Positions 26,427 through 35,482 of a stretch of 64,000 nucleotides of DNA are shown in pieces (positions within the stretch are counted from its first letter, which is position 1; the number at the start of each line of letters is the position of its first letter). Location: assembly GCA_035294125.1 (NCBI GenBank), contig DATGLM010000048.1:1-64000 (forward strand). Reading direction: 5' to 3'. This stretch comes from CADDYT01 sp035294125 (GTDB taxonomy: Bacteria; Chloroflexota; Ktedonobacteria; Ktedonobacterales; Ktedonobacteraceae). A program made the translations under genes and the position numbers. Under the pieces are notes generated by a model. That model had not been told where the DNA came from. It was given only the letters and a program-made list of their open reading frames with translations, and made no database searches.

Positions 26427-26498
26427 CTATAAAGACTCATGCGAGGCTGTCATGCTGGGTAGTCGCTCAGCATGACAGCCTCGCATGAGTCTTTATAG
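26427..26498. terminator. Bidirectional hairpin between convergent genes
   Basis: A perfect 31-bp inverted repeat (26427-26457 with 26468-26498) has a 10-base loop, between the stops of paaK and the CPBP gene. It lacks a clean U-tract, but the stem's outer end TAAAG/CTTTA is A/T rich on both strands. Unusually long for a simple terminator. Confidence 0.7.
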
Positions 26499-26506
26499 TA
26501 AGTGCG

Positions 26507-27274
26507 CTAATGCAGCACTCCATTCATGTAGAGCACAACTGCTATGGCGGCGATGGCGTTGTTAAGCGCGTGCAGCATCATGCCGGGCCAGATGGAGTTT
26601 GTGCGCCAGCGCAGGAAGGCCAGCGCCAGCCCGATAATAACGAGTACGGCAAAGGAGCCTGGATCTGCATGCGCGACTCCAAAGACCAGTGCGCTGAAGA
26701 TAATGGCCCAGATCAATGGCATGGCGCGTGTGAAACCCATGAAGACGAAGCTTCGAAAGTAGGTCTCCTCGCAGAACGGCGCGACAAAAACCGCTACCAG
26801 CAACGTAGCATAGATGGTGAGTGGTTCCAGCTTGCTACGTGCCAGCAGCACCTGATCGTTGGTTTGCAGGTGCAGGTGCAGAACGTCAATGATGTATTGA
26901 TAGAGGTTGTCCACCGCCAGAATTGCCACAATAAGCACCACTATCCACATCAGGGCACGCTCTATCCGAAAGCCGCGATAGCCAAGTGCTTCAAATGCCT
27001 TACTCCATTTGTGGGGGGATGAACGATATGCGCGTACTGCAAAATACAATGGAGCAATGAGAAACGCACCCTCAATGAGAGAGGAGAGAATAAATGTGAT
27101 GATGGCATTTATCAGGTCGACCTGTGGTGGAAATGGTTTGCTGCTGCTGACAGCGCTCCCGGTAAAGAGATCAAGTAGCAGCGCCAGCGCAATCCAGGGA
27201 ACGAGTGTGAGAGCTATGCCGAGAAACGTTTGTTGAATCGTCCACGGCACTTCATCGAATTTTTGCTCAACCAA
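26507..27274 (-). CDS. CPBP family intramembrane metalloprotease
   Basis: A 255-residue membrane protein with about eight helices. It has the CPBP (Abi/CAAX protease) motifs EETYFRSF, FGVAHADPG, and HALNNAIAA. These give the glutamate/arginine and histidine ligands of the active site within the membrane. Relatives cleave prenylated proteins or process and protect against peptides in bacteria. It is convergent with paaK across a strong hairpin and has no obvious operon partner. The substrate is unknown. Confidence 0.9.
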   Translation of the reverse strand: MVEQKFDEVPWTIQQTFLGIALTLVPWIALALLLDLFTGSAVSSSKPFPPQVDLINAIITFILSSLIEGAFLIAPLYFAVRAYRSSPHKWSKAFEALGYRGFRIERALMWIVVLIVAILAVDNLYQYIIDVLHLHLQTNDQVLLARSKLEPLTIYATLLVAVFVAPFCEETYFRSFVFMGFTRAMPLIWAIIFSALVFGVAHADPGSFAVLVIIGLALAFLRWRTNSIWPGMMLHALNNAIAAIAVVLYMNGVLH

Positions 27275-27430
27275 TGATGCCTCCGTTTTTCGCCTTCTAT
27301 TATACCATTACCTGCGGCTTCCTGTCAGTAGTTTCGCTCATATAACTTCCCGCAAGATGTGGTATACTACCAGCAACAAAACTTTCTGTGTGATGCGCTC
27401 TATTGTTTCTTATTAGGAAGGGATAGGTTT

Positions 27431-27724
27431 TTGTCAGGCAACGGTAAAGGTGGTATTGAGACAAATCCAGCCGAAAGCGTTAGCTGGCGTAAGCATAAGA
27501 ACGCTTGCCCATTTTATCGTGAGCGGTGGTTTCCTGGCAACGATGTCTATGCTGGTGAGCCATTGTACCAGGTTTTCTGTCTCAAGAATACGCCACCGGT
27601 TACAGCGGAAGAGCAGGAGAAGTGCTTTAATAGCAGGACCTGCTGCTGGCGTCTCGCGACACCGGAAAAGCGCAAGTCGAAGAAGACCTCTCAACGCGAA
27701 GAGACTCCATTGCATACAGCATGA
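27431..27724 (+). CDS. Small Cys-rich hypothetical protein
   Basis: A 97-residue protein from a TTG start at 27431, preceded by AGGAAGGGATAGG. The core NACPFYRERWFPGNDVYAG, then QVFCLKNTPPVTAEEQEKC and SRTCCWR, holds a Cys set spaced like a small zinc-binding or redox domain. A Lys/Ser-rich tail follows. It has no signal peptide. I do not recognise a family, but the regular Cys/Trp/Pro pattern is unlikely to be a random frame. It stands alone between the CPBP gene and an ISL3 remnant, and TATACT at 27362 may be its -10 box. Confidence 0.6.
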   Translation: MSGNGKGGIETNPAESVSWRKHKNACPFYRERWFPGNDVYAGEPLYQVFCLKNTPPVTAEEQEKCFNSRTCCWRLATPEKRKSKKTSQREETPLHTA

Positions 27725-27894
27725 GAGAAGGAAAACCAGTAGCATGAAGAGCTACCGGAGTGAACCCCTTTTGCCGGGTGCAGTCCAGAGCTTTCCTAAG
27801 TTGACCTTGTTGTTTGCGATACTCTGCATATTGGTGAGAAATCTTAAGGTGACCCAGATTGTCAGGTTCTCCCGCACTTTGCGTGAAGGAAGTG

Positions 27895-28450
27895 GTATAG
27901 AGGAAGGCATTACGCTGGTTGTGCGCTGCACGACGGCAAACAGAAGCTGTCCTACTTGCTATATCCGTTCTTCACGAATCCACAGTCACTATCAACGGAC
28001 GTTGAAGGTCTGCCTGCCAGCGGCCTGGCCGCCCAGTGGAAGCTGAACGTACGACGCTTTTTCTGCGAGAATCCCGTCTGTTCGCACAAGACCTTCGCCG
28101 AAGCGATTCCCGAGGTAGCAGCGCGCTCTGCCCGCAAGACGGTGCGCTTGACCGAACTCCTCAAACAACCTGGCTTCGCTCTGGACGGCGAAGCAGGCGC
28201 TCCCATTGCCACGGTGCTGAATATCGCCTGTAGCGCCGATACCTTTCTGCGACTGATGCGGAAGACCCTTCTGGCGAGTCATCCTACCCCCACTCATGTG
28301 GGCGTGGATGACTGGGCCTTTCGTCGCAATGTCTCCTACGGGACGATTCTGGTTGATCTGCGAGACCACCAGGTGGTCGTCTGCTTGCTGCCTGATCGCT
28401 CCGCGACAAGCTCTTCCAGACAACTGAGACAAAGCGGGACGCTGGCGTAG
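27895..28450 (+). pseudogene. ISL3-family transposase, N-terminal remnant
   Basis: Two frames joined by a shift near 28005 encode the start of an ISL3 transposase: a CxxC zinc motif (RSCPTC), then LAAQWKLNVRRFFCENPVCSHKTFAEA, and the catalytic start with the first Asp in THVGVDDWAFRRNVSYGTIL. The frame ends abruptly after VVVCLLPDRSA, where intact transposases continue for about 250 residues with the remaining acidic residues. The element is thus truncated at its right side. I cannot place its inverted repeats. Confidence 0.8.
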
Positions 28451-28557
28451 GAGAAGCTCGATCGTTTTCTGTGATATCATAAAGGGAGAGAGATTTTCTC
28501 TATCTTGCTGCACTTCCGAACAACGGCTCACCTCCTTGCAGGGTACAGCAAGAACAG

Positions 28558-29826
28558 TTGAATATTGTTTTTCGTGTATTGTGTATGTTGAATTTAAAAG
28601 AAACCGCAGTCAGCCCTCGCTCAAGACGGCTATTCCCATGGCTGCATTCGAGTGCTCTTGCAGTGAGCGCAGGTGTCGCACTCTGGCAGAGCTATCGAGT
28701 TCACCGCAGCATTCAAGAAACCTATCCTCCTGAAGAGGCTCCTTTGCCTGTGCCAGCCCCACAAGTTTCGATCATCCTCCCTGTACGTAATGAGGAGGCG
28801 AATATCGATGCCTGCCTTGCCTCGCTACTGGCGCAGGATTACCCAAACTTCACCGTTACCGTGATTGATGATGGTTCAACCGATGCAACGCCGTGCCTGC
28901 TGGAGCAGTGGAAAGCCAGCGACCAGCGCGTGACGGTCTACCGGGTTGACAAACTACCGGAGGGATGGGCTGGCAAGACCCACGCGCTGCACAGCGGTGT
29001 AATGCAAACTTGCGGCGAGTGGCTTCTCTTTACGGACGCGGATACGCGCCACGTCCCCCACACCCTGAGTGTGATGATGGGCCACGCGCTGCGCCAGCAG
29101 GTAGACCTGCTCACCATGCGAACCTATGCCATGACGCTTTCCGGTCCGGCCACTCCTCTCCTCATGCCTATGAGCGAAATTATTCTCGCTCAACTGGTGA
29201 CTCCCTCGCAGATACGAGACGCGGCGTTTCCCCATGCTTTTGCCTTCGGACAGTATATCCTTGTGCGCCGCAGTGCGTATATCGAGAGTGGTGGTTATAA
29301 TGCTCCCACGATGCGCAGAACCTCTGTTGATGATGTAGCTCTGTCAGAACATATCAAATGGCACGGCGGACAGATTGACGTGGTAAACGGGCGCGGCCTG
29401 GTGGCAAACCGGCAATGGACAACGTGGAAAAGCGCCTTGCAGGGATGGCGCAAAAGCACGTATGGTGAGATTGCCCGCTCCCACTCCCCGCTCACCGGCG
29501 TTCTGGGCGGATTTGCCTTACTCATCTATGGCCTGGGGCCACTTATCACACTTTTCCACGCCCTGCGCGCAAAAAAGCTGCGGCAACTCCCGCCATTGTT
29601 GGCCGGAGCGACACTTATAGCGCAGATCGAGGCAAAACATAGCTTTGATCGTGAGTACGAACTGGCCTTTCCCTGGGCGCTTACAGCACCGGCTGGCTGG
29701 GCCATCTTCGGCGTACTGGTCATCGACGTCACGCTGCATATCCTGTTCGGGCGAAGCATCGATTGGAAAGGGCGCCGACTTCCAGAGCAGAAAAGGGTCT
29801 TCCCGTGGCAATTAAAAGATCGTTGA
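28558..29826 (+). CDS. Glycosyltransferase family 2 membrane protein
   Basis: A 422-residue GT2 enzyme. A short N-terminal membrane helix precedes the GT-A domain with VSIILPVRNEEANIDACL, VIDDGSTDAT and the metal-binding DADTR. An acceptor region with SVDDVALSEHIKWHGG and GWRKSTYGEI follows, then membrane helices near the C-terminus. The start could be TTG 28558 or ATG 28585; neither has a clear Shine-Dalgarno. It resembles CrtQ-type and HpnB-type lipid glycosyltransferases. The next gene is an acyltransferase, a pairing used for acylated glycolipids or glycosylated carotenoids. Confidence 0.88.
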   Translation: MNIVFRVLCMLNLKETAVSPRSRRLFPWLHSSALAVSAGVALWQSYRVHRSIQETYPPEEAPLPVPAPQVSIILPVRNEEANIDACLASLLAQDYPNFTVTVIDDGSTDATPCLLEQWKASDQRVTVYRVDKLPEGWAGKTHALHSGVMQTCGEWLLFTDADTRHVPHTLSVMMGHALRQQVDLLTMRTYAMTLSGPATPLLMPMSEIILAQLVTPSQIRDAAFPHAFAFGQYILVRRSAYIESGGYNAPTMRRTSVDDVALSEHIKWHGGQIDVVNGRGLVANRQWTTWKSALQGWRKSTYGEIARSHSPLTGVLGGFALLIYGLGPLITLFHALRAKKLRQLPPLLAGATLIAQIEAKHSFDREYELAFPWALTAPAGWAIFGVLVIDVTLHILFGRSIDWKGRRLPEQKRVFPWQLKDR

Positions 29827-29871
29827 CCCGATAAAGCTGAACACCGCTCTATTCTCGGAGGTATACATTCT

Positions 29872-30684
29872 ATGAAAGCTATCACCCTCCTTGTCACCTA
29901 CCGCCTCGCCCAGGCATATTGCATCGGCATTATCTTGACTTTCGCTCCGTCGAGAGAGAAACAGAAGCTGCGGGGCCGCCTAAACCGGGCAGGCGCCAGA
30001 GGAACATGGCTGGTAATGCGCGCAGTCAGCCGACTGATCAGCAGGCGCAAGATCGTCATGTGCGCCGAGGGGCTGGAATATGTTCCCAGTTCCGGGCCGG
30101 TACTGATCGCCGCCCGCCACTTCCACTTTTTCTATGATGGCTATGTCCTCCTGCGTGCCATTCGCCGCCCGCTTCATATCATCGTCGCGCTCGACTGGAT
30201 GCACAACAGATTGCTGCGCCTGCTGGTAGAGTTCGCCTGCGCGCTGGTGGACTGGCCTGTCGTCTTGCGCAGCGAACAGTTCCAGGAGCATGCGAGTGAT
30301 AAGCAATGGGCTTACAAGTCTAGCGAAGCCAGGCGCTACCTGCGGCAGGTCGCAAAGGCGAGCGTGCGCATCCTTCGCAGTGAACATCTCCTTGTCATCT
30401 TCGCGGAAGGTTATCCCAATATCGATCCTCATCCTACGCCCAAAGCTGATCTGGACGCTTTCCTCCCATTCAAGCCGGGCTTCATCAAACTGGCGGAGAT
30501 GGCAGAGAGAGACGGAGAGACACAGGTAGCTATTGTTCCGGCAGGATTCGTCTACAGGAAAGTGGGCAAACGCTGGTATACCACCGTCCGCTTCGGCCCG
30601 CCGCTTTTCCAGCGCGACTTTGCCAACAACACGCTACTTCTCCATTCTGTCGAGAAAAGCGTGCATACACTCTCACAAAGCTGA
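29872..30684 (+). CDS. PlsC-like acyltransferase
   Basis: A 270-residue protein of the phospholipid/glycerol acyltransferase family. The block RHFHFFYDG is in the place of the NHxxxxD motif, here with altered spacing, and VIFAEGYPN replaces the FPEGTR-type block. An N-terminal hydrophobic segment would bind membrane. It starts at ATG 29872 after a CGGAGG site, 45 bases after the glycosyltransferase. Together they suggest synthesis of an acylated lipid glycoside (inference). Altered motif spacing could mean an unusual acceptor. Confidence 0.8.
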   Translation: MKAITLLVTYRLAQAYCIGIILTFAPSREKQKLRGRLNRAGARGTWLVMRAVSRLISRRKIVMCAEGLEYVPSSGPVLIAARHFHFFYDGYVLLRAIRRPLHIIVALDWMHNRLLRLLVEFACALVDWPVVLRSEQFQEHASDKQWAYKSSEARRYLRQVAKASVRILRSEHLLVIFAEGYPNIDPHPTPKADLDAFLPFKPGFIKLAEMAERDGETQVAIVPAGFVYRKVGKRWYTTVRFGPPLFQRDFANNTLLLHSVEKSVHTLSQS

Positions 30685-30685
30685 T

Positions 30686-31786
30686 CTAGCTCTGCAAGAG
30701 CTTGCGCAAGCTGAGGTACGCGGCATGAGACCAGATGAGCGGGCGCGCTACAGGCCCCCAGCGTGTTTGCCACAGCTCAACATACGCAGGGAAAAGAGGC
30801 GCGCTCGTATCTTGCTCCGCTAGATAGCCCTGCTCATCAGCGTGCGCCTCGACATATGCCAGGCAGCGCCGGGCGGCGGCAGCATTCCCAAGAGCGGCAT
30901 AATATTCACCAAGCAAGGCCGTGAGGAGTATCCATTCGCCGCCGCCATAAAAGGTATCGGCGCTATAACGATGGACGCCGCCCGAGCGTCCGAGCAAATC
31001 GCGTTCAATCCGCGCTACAGTCGCTTGCATCATCGGTTCTGTGGCTTGCAGCAACCCGTGTTCCCGAAATGGCACACAGGCCCAGAGCAGGCTCGCGTCA
31101 ACAACATCCTCTCCATCGATTTGCTTAATAAGATGCCCGCCATACGTACCCGCGCTGAGCACGCACGCCTTGATGCGATCGGCTGTGCTTGTAGAGAGGA
31201 GCGTACTGTGTCCACCAACCTCGAAGGCAGCAGAGATCGCATGCAGGCCTGCATAGAGCGCTGCAAGCGTCGAGACGGCAATGCGATCAGGGAACTCTTC
31301 CCAGCAATCGTAATTTGGCTGCTGCCAGAGCGCAGCAAGGTAGCGCACCAGTAAATCTGCCGCACTGGCCCAGACGGGCGGCAGGATTTTTAAACCTGCG
31401 AGCTGCACATGACGCTGAAATCCCCAGAGCAACGTACCAAAACCGTCCAGTTGAAAATTTGGCCACTCCTCATTCCCCTGGTATCCGTCGAGTGTGTAGC
31501 GTGTGTGCAAGAGATCAGCTGGATTGAGTGGACATCCCTGCACGACGTTTTCCAGGCAACGTTCAATCGCGTCTGCGCGTGCGACAACTACCTGCGCAGC
31601 CCAGTCATAAAAGCGCCGCGCGCTGGCGTGCTCCTGCCAGAGATCCAGGGCATAAGCCGTAAAAGTCCCATCGCGGAACCAGCAATAGTTGTAAGTTGGA
31701 TAGAAAGGGCAGGCAACGTACGCTCCATTCGCCGCCTGCGCGGCTTCGATAATGGCAAGACTGTGAGTGACGAGGGTGGTAGACAT
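30686..31786 (-). CDS. GH15-like alpha-glucosidase/glucoamylase
   Basis: A 366-residue (alpha/alpha)6-barrel glycoside hydrolase. The -1 site motif is NYCWFRDGTFTAYAL, the catalytic-acid region is NYDCWEEFPDR, and a late GYLAEQDTSAPLFPAYVELW carries the catalytic-base region. It lacks the separate N-terminal beta domain seen in many bacterial GH15 enzymes (600+ residues). It has no signal peptide, so it acts in the cytoplasm on imported alpha-1,6- or alpha-1,4-glucooligosaccharides. It lies 12 bases after the GH66 gene in the same operon. Confidence 0.85.
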   Translation of the reverse strand: MSTTLVTHSLAIIEAAQAANGAYVACPFYPTYNYCWFRDGTFTAYALDLWQEHASARRFYDWAAQVVVARADAIERCLENVVQGCPLNPADLLHTRYTLDGYQGNEEWPNFQLDGFGTLLWGFQRHVQLAGLKILPPVWASAADLLVRYLAALWQQPNYDCWEEFPDRIAVSTLAALYAGLHAISAAFEVGGHSTLLSTSTADRIKACVLSAGTYGGHLIKQIDGEDVVDASLLWACVPFREHGLLQATEPMMQATVARIERDLLGRSGGVHRYSADTFYGGGEWILLTALLGEYYAALGNAAAARRCLAYVEAHADEQGYLAEQDTSAPLFPAYVELWQTRWGPVARPLIWSHAAYLSLRKLLQS

Positions 31787-31798
31787 ACATTTTCCTTT

Positions 31799-33529
31799 TC
31801 AAACAGATTGATTGGTCGTTTTGATGATAAGCATGCTCCAGTACTCCAGAGCAGGTAGAGTGGTATGAAGCCAGGTTGCTCCATCTCGCCGAACCAGCCG
31901 GTAGGCCAACTGACATGGCCTTCCCTCATCGCTTTCGGGGCTGGCCCCGTACACCCCTGTCACCTCTCCATCCACCCGCATCGCGACTGGCAAATTCTGA
32001 AAAAGTCGAGGGGGCGGTTTTGGCGCGTTCCAGGCTATATCTGGAGCCGTACTCAGATTGATCAGGCTCACGGTGGAGAACTGTGGCATTTGCCTTCTGA
32101 TCGCCCATACTTTCCCTGCCTCCCCGAACGCGGAGACCTCAACCCCGTCTATGTGGATACTGCGCTGTGTCTCATCAGTTGCTAATGTTGTCAAACGCAG
32201 ATCGCTCAGCACATTCTCATAGCGCACCACGAAGTCGTAGTAGTTGCGCATGACACGAGCAAAGCCAGGACGCAGCACGGCATAGGCAGGATAATAGGGA
32301 TCGCAGAGGGCCGCATCCTGTTCGCCCATGAGCAGGTGAAAGCCGCCGCAGGCCCAGATCGCCGCGCTTGCCAGGCGTGTCGCAGCTTCGGCCAGCAGTA
32401 AATCTTCTCCCTGAGCACCCTTCAATGGCGACAGGTAAGCGGCGAGGATCACCTGTTTATGAGGTGCCAGGCGCTGCGCTTCCAGAATAAGCTTTTGCAA
32501 ATCAGAGTAGCTGGTATAAGGGGGCCAGACTTCAATATAGGTCGCGTCCTGGCTCGTGGGAGCAACCGACTCTATCGGCCAGTTTTCGACAGCGTTAAAA
32601 ATAACCCGGCTGCCCGGCTGTGCCTGCCTGATTACGCGCCGTGCCTCGTCAATGAAGACGGGAAAATCTCGGGCCAGATCGTAAGCAACACGCTCAGGAG
32701 GCGGCCCAAAGACCTCTTTTTTAGGAAAGCCGTATTGATCGAGATGCAGGCCATCAAATGGCACCTCGCGCACTGCCCGCGCCATCTCCACCAGAATCTG
32801 CGCACGCCAGGGATTATCCTCGTGGATGTTCATAATATAGAATAGCTTTTCCAGGCTATACGGCTCGCCCGCCGCGTTGTAGAGCATCTCAGCAGGGTGT
32901 TCCAGCGCGTACTCCGGCTCCGCTCCATAGACGGCGGCGTAGCCGAGGGCAGCCATCCCCTGCCTGTGGCAGGCATCCACTTTTTCACGCACGCTGCATA
33001 GAGAAAGGCGCCGACCAAGCGCATCGTCAAAGTCATTTTCCGGCGGCATCAAGACGTAGTGCCGCCACATCCAATCATAAAACTGCACGAGATTCACATG
33101 ATAGCGCGCCAGACGGGCGCAAACGGCCTCTGCGTTGTGATCCCCCGGCGCGAAGTCGGAAAGAAAACCATAGCGAGGGGCCTGCGTCCAGTTTTCCAGA
33201 ACGTCCAGAGCTGTGCTTTTCCGCACGCCCGGAGAACCTGATGCATGATACAACGTCAGGTCAACGCCATAACCACGGAAGCTCTCAACCGGTAGTTCGA
33301 GTGGCAGCGCAACCTGCTGGTCGCCTGGTTGTACCTCGATATGCCAGTCGCGCATCCATATTTGCTCAGCTAACCAGTAGAGAGAGACGTGCAATTGAAC
33401 TGGTACCGCCCCTTCCCCCAGGTTCTCCAAAAGGAGTAACAGGTTGGCAACTTCTCCTGGTTGATACACAGCCCGATCCGCCCATATGTCTTTAAGAGAA
33501 ACGCCCCCCCTGGAGACTAGATTGTCCAT
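31799..33529 (-). CDS. GH66-type dextranase/isomaltooligosaccharide enzyme
   Basis: A 576-residue protein. An N-terminal beta-sandwich (about 1-115) precedes a (beta/alpha)8 barrel with nucleophile D264 in FDGLHLDQYG and acid/base E333 in TYIEVWPPY, the two GH66 residues. A C-terminal beta domain runs from about 470. GH66 enzymes cut alpha-1,6-glucans or form cyclic isomaltooligosaccharides. No signal peptide is present, which is unusual for secreted dextranases and points to intracellular action on imported oligosaccharides. It is part of an operon with the ABC importer and GH15. Confidence 0.88.
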   Translation of the reverse strand: MDNLVSRGGVSLKDIWADRAVYQPGEVANLLLLLENLGEGAVPVQLHVSLYWLAEQIWMRDWHIEVQPGDQQVALPLELPVESFRGYGVDLTLYHASGSPGVRKSTALDVLENWTQAPRYGFLSDFAPGDHNAEAVCARLARYHVNLVQFYDWMWRHYVLMPPENDFDDALGRRLSLCSVREKVDACHRQGMAALGYAAVYGAEPEYALEHPAEMLYNAAGEPYSLEKLFYIMNIHEDNPWRAQILVEMARAVREVPFDGLHLDQYGFPKKEVFGPPPERVAYDLARDFPVFIDEARRVIRQAQPGSRVIFNAVENWPIESVAPTSQDATYIEVWPPYTSYSDLQKLILEAQRLAPHKQVILAAYLSPLKGAQGEDLLLAEAATRLASAAIWACGGFHLLMGEQDAALCDPYYPAYAVLRPGFARVMRNYYDFVVRYENVLSDLRLTTLATDETQRSIHIDGVEVSAFGEAGKVWAIRRQMPQFSTVSLINLSTAPDIAWNAPKPPPRLFQNLPVAMRVDGEVTGVYGASPESDEGRPCQLAYRLVRRDGATWLHTTLPALEYWSMLIIKTTNQSV

Positions 33530-33532
33530 ATA

Positions 33533-34408
33533 TTACCCCCTTACTCCTCCGGCTCGTATGCCGCTGATAAAGTGGCGCTGGAAAATCAGAAAAACCAGCA
33601 CCTCCGGTAACATTGCCAGCACAGAACCGGCAAAAATGACGCCCCAGGCGGGGCCGTGGGCGCTGTAATACTGTTGAATAGCCACGGGAAGCGTGTAGAG
33701 CGAGGAGTCGTTCGTCGACACAATAGCCCAGGTGAACTCTTCCCAGTTGGCCGCGAAGGAGAAAATAATTACGGCGGCCAGCGCCGGTCGAGCCAGAGGA
33801 AGCGCGATAGACCAGAAGGTGCGAAAAATGCCGCTGCCGTCGATCGCAGCCGCGTCAAAGAGTTCCTGAGGAATCTCCTCAAAGAAGCCGCGCAGCATAT
33901 AGACGCCGAACGCCATGCCCGCGGCATAGACCAGAATCAGGCCCAGACGATTGTTTACCAGGCCCAGGCGGCTGGCCAGGACAAACTGGGGGATGATCAG
34001 CACAATGCCTGGCACCGTCATTGTTGCCAGCATGCCATAAAACAATATATTGCGCCCAGGAAAGTCATAGCGGGCAAAGGCGAACGCGAGTGAGGCAGAG
34101 AGCAGAACGGTCAGGGCAGTAGCACTGCACGCGACAATGACGCTGTTGAAAAAAGCCTGACCAAAATTAGCATCAGTCCACGCGCTGATATAATTATTCA
34201 AAGTGGGATGAGCAGGAATAACGTCCCCGGGTGAAGGTAGCGTATAGCCATTGGGATTGAAAGACATGCTCAGCATATAGGCAAAAGGCGAAAGCATGAT
34301 GAGCGCCCCGGCCATAAGAACAAGGTAAAGCAGAACGCGCCCGACAATCATCCAGGGACTAAGCCCCTGTTTGCTGCGCGCCTTTGCCGTTTCCAGCGTT
34401 GCGTACAT
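33533..34408 (-). CDS. ABC sugar importer permease, MalG type
   Basis: A 291-residue permease with six membrane helices. It has the binding-protein-dependent transport motif EAA-loop (EEIPQELFDAAAIDGSGIFRTFWSIALP LARP region, about 175-205) and the typical N-terminal helix then SMSFNPNGYTLPSP loop. It forms the channel with the MalF-like partner at 34442 and imports an oligosaccharide, most likely isomaltooligosaccharides given the neighbours. The ATPase subunit is not encoded here and is probably a shared MsmK-type protein elsewhere. The stop is 3 bases before the GH66 start. Confidence 0.95.
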   Translation of the reverse strand: MYATLETAKARSKQGLSPWMIVGRVLLYLVLMAGALIMLSPFAYMLSMSFNPNGYTLPSPGDVIPAHPTLNNYISAWTDANFGQAFFNSVIVACSATALTVLLSASLAFAFARYDFPGRNILFYGMLATMTVPGIVLIIPQFVLASRLGLVNNRLGLILVYAAGMAFGVYMLRGFFEEIPQELFDAAAIDGSGIFRTFWSIALPLARPALAAVIIFSFAANWEEFTWAIVSTNDSSLYTLPVAIQQYYSAHGPAWGVIFAGSVLAMLPEVLVFLIFQRHFISGIRAGGVRG

Positions 34409-34441
34409 ATATCCCTCTCTTCCTCTTGTGAATCGGCTCAG

Positions 34442-35392
34442 CTAATACTCGATTTTTCTGCGCATTAAACGGATCTGGATCAGCGCAAGTAGAAAGACAA
34501 CAAAAGCAAAGATGTAGGTGATGGCGGCGGCATAGCCAAAATCAAACGAACTGAAGGCATTGCTAAAGGCATAGGTGAGCAGCGTCTCCGTCGAGTGCAG
34601 CGGGCCGCCCTGGGTCAGAACGAACATGGGAATAAAGGACCCGAACCCTCCCATAGTCAGAATCACCACCGCGAACGTGATCGTTGGACGCAAGAGGGGC
34701 AGAGTAATCGCGTGGAAGAGCGTCCAGCGATTCGCGCCATCCACACGCGCCGCCTCATACAGTTCGTTGGGAATGCTCTGCAAGCCTGCCAGAAAGATCA
34801 CCATGTTCCAGCCAATCCCTTTCCAGATTCCCAGAATCATTAACGTCGGCAAGGCCAGGGTTGTGCTTCCCAACCAGGATTGGGTATCTGGAATCAGGTG
34901 CAGCACATCTCCAAGGAACCAGTCGACTGGCCCGTCGGAACTACTGAAGAGAAAGGCAAAGACCAGAGAAACCACCACCCAGGAAGTGACTACCGGCAAA
35001 TAATAGAGAACGCGGAAAAAGCCCAGGGCAAAAAGCTTGCGATTCAGCAACAGTGCTACCGCCAGCCCCAGAATAATCTGGCCAGCAACGGTCACGGCGG
35101 TATAGAAAACCACATTGCGAAACGCCTGCCAGAAAACAGGGTCTGAGAACGCTTCCAGGTAGTTTTGCAGGCCTACAAAAGGACTTTGAGCAACTGGATT
35201 GGGATTCCAGTTGAAGAAACTCATGACAAATGCGTCGAGCAGCGGGTAGAGCGTCCAGAGTCCAAACAGGGCCATGCCAGGCAGGATGAAGAGATAGACA
35301 GGCAGGTAGCGGCGAAAAGCTCGCACTTTCTGCCCGTAACGACGCTCGATCCTCGTTCCGGCATGCGAGCGATCTAGAGAAGATATCTCCAT
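34442..35392 (-). CDS. ABC sugar importer permease, MalF type
   Basis: A 316-residue permease with six helices and the EAA loop (SIPNELYEAARVDGANRWTL, about 210-230). N-terminal sequence YLPVYLFILPGMALFGLWTLYPL is typical of MalF/UgpA-like carbohydrate permeases. It pairs with the MalG-type permease 33 bases downstream and the solute-binding lipoprotein upstream. No ATPase gene is adjacent. Confidence 0.95.
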   Translation of the reverse strand: MEISSLDRSHAGTRIERRYGQKVRAFRRYLPVYLFILPGMALFGLWTLYPLLDAFVMSFFNWNPNPVAQSPFVGLQNYLEAFSDPVFWQAFRNVVFYTAVTVAGQIILGLAVALLLNRKLFALGFFRVLYYLPVVTSWVVVSLVFAFLFSSSDGPVDWFLGDVLHLIPDTQSWLGSTTLALPTLMILGIWKGIGWNMVIFLAGLQSIPNELYEAARVDGANRWTLFHAITLPLLRPTITFAVVILTMGGFGSFIPMFVLTQGGPLHSTETLLTYAFSNAFSSFDFGYAAAITYIFAFVVFLLALIQIRLMRRKIEY

Positions 35393-35482
35393 CGGCGTTC
35401 CTTTCTGTGGAAAGAAGGCCAGTCTCCGGGTAGAAGGCCAGGCCTTCTTTTATCTGTCTCTATGAATAACGGATAGCCGCGC

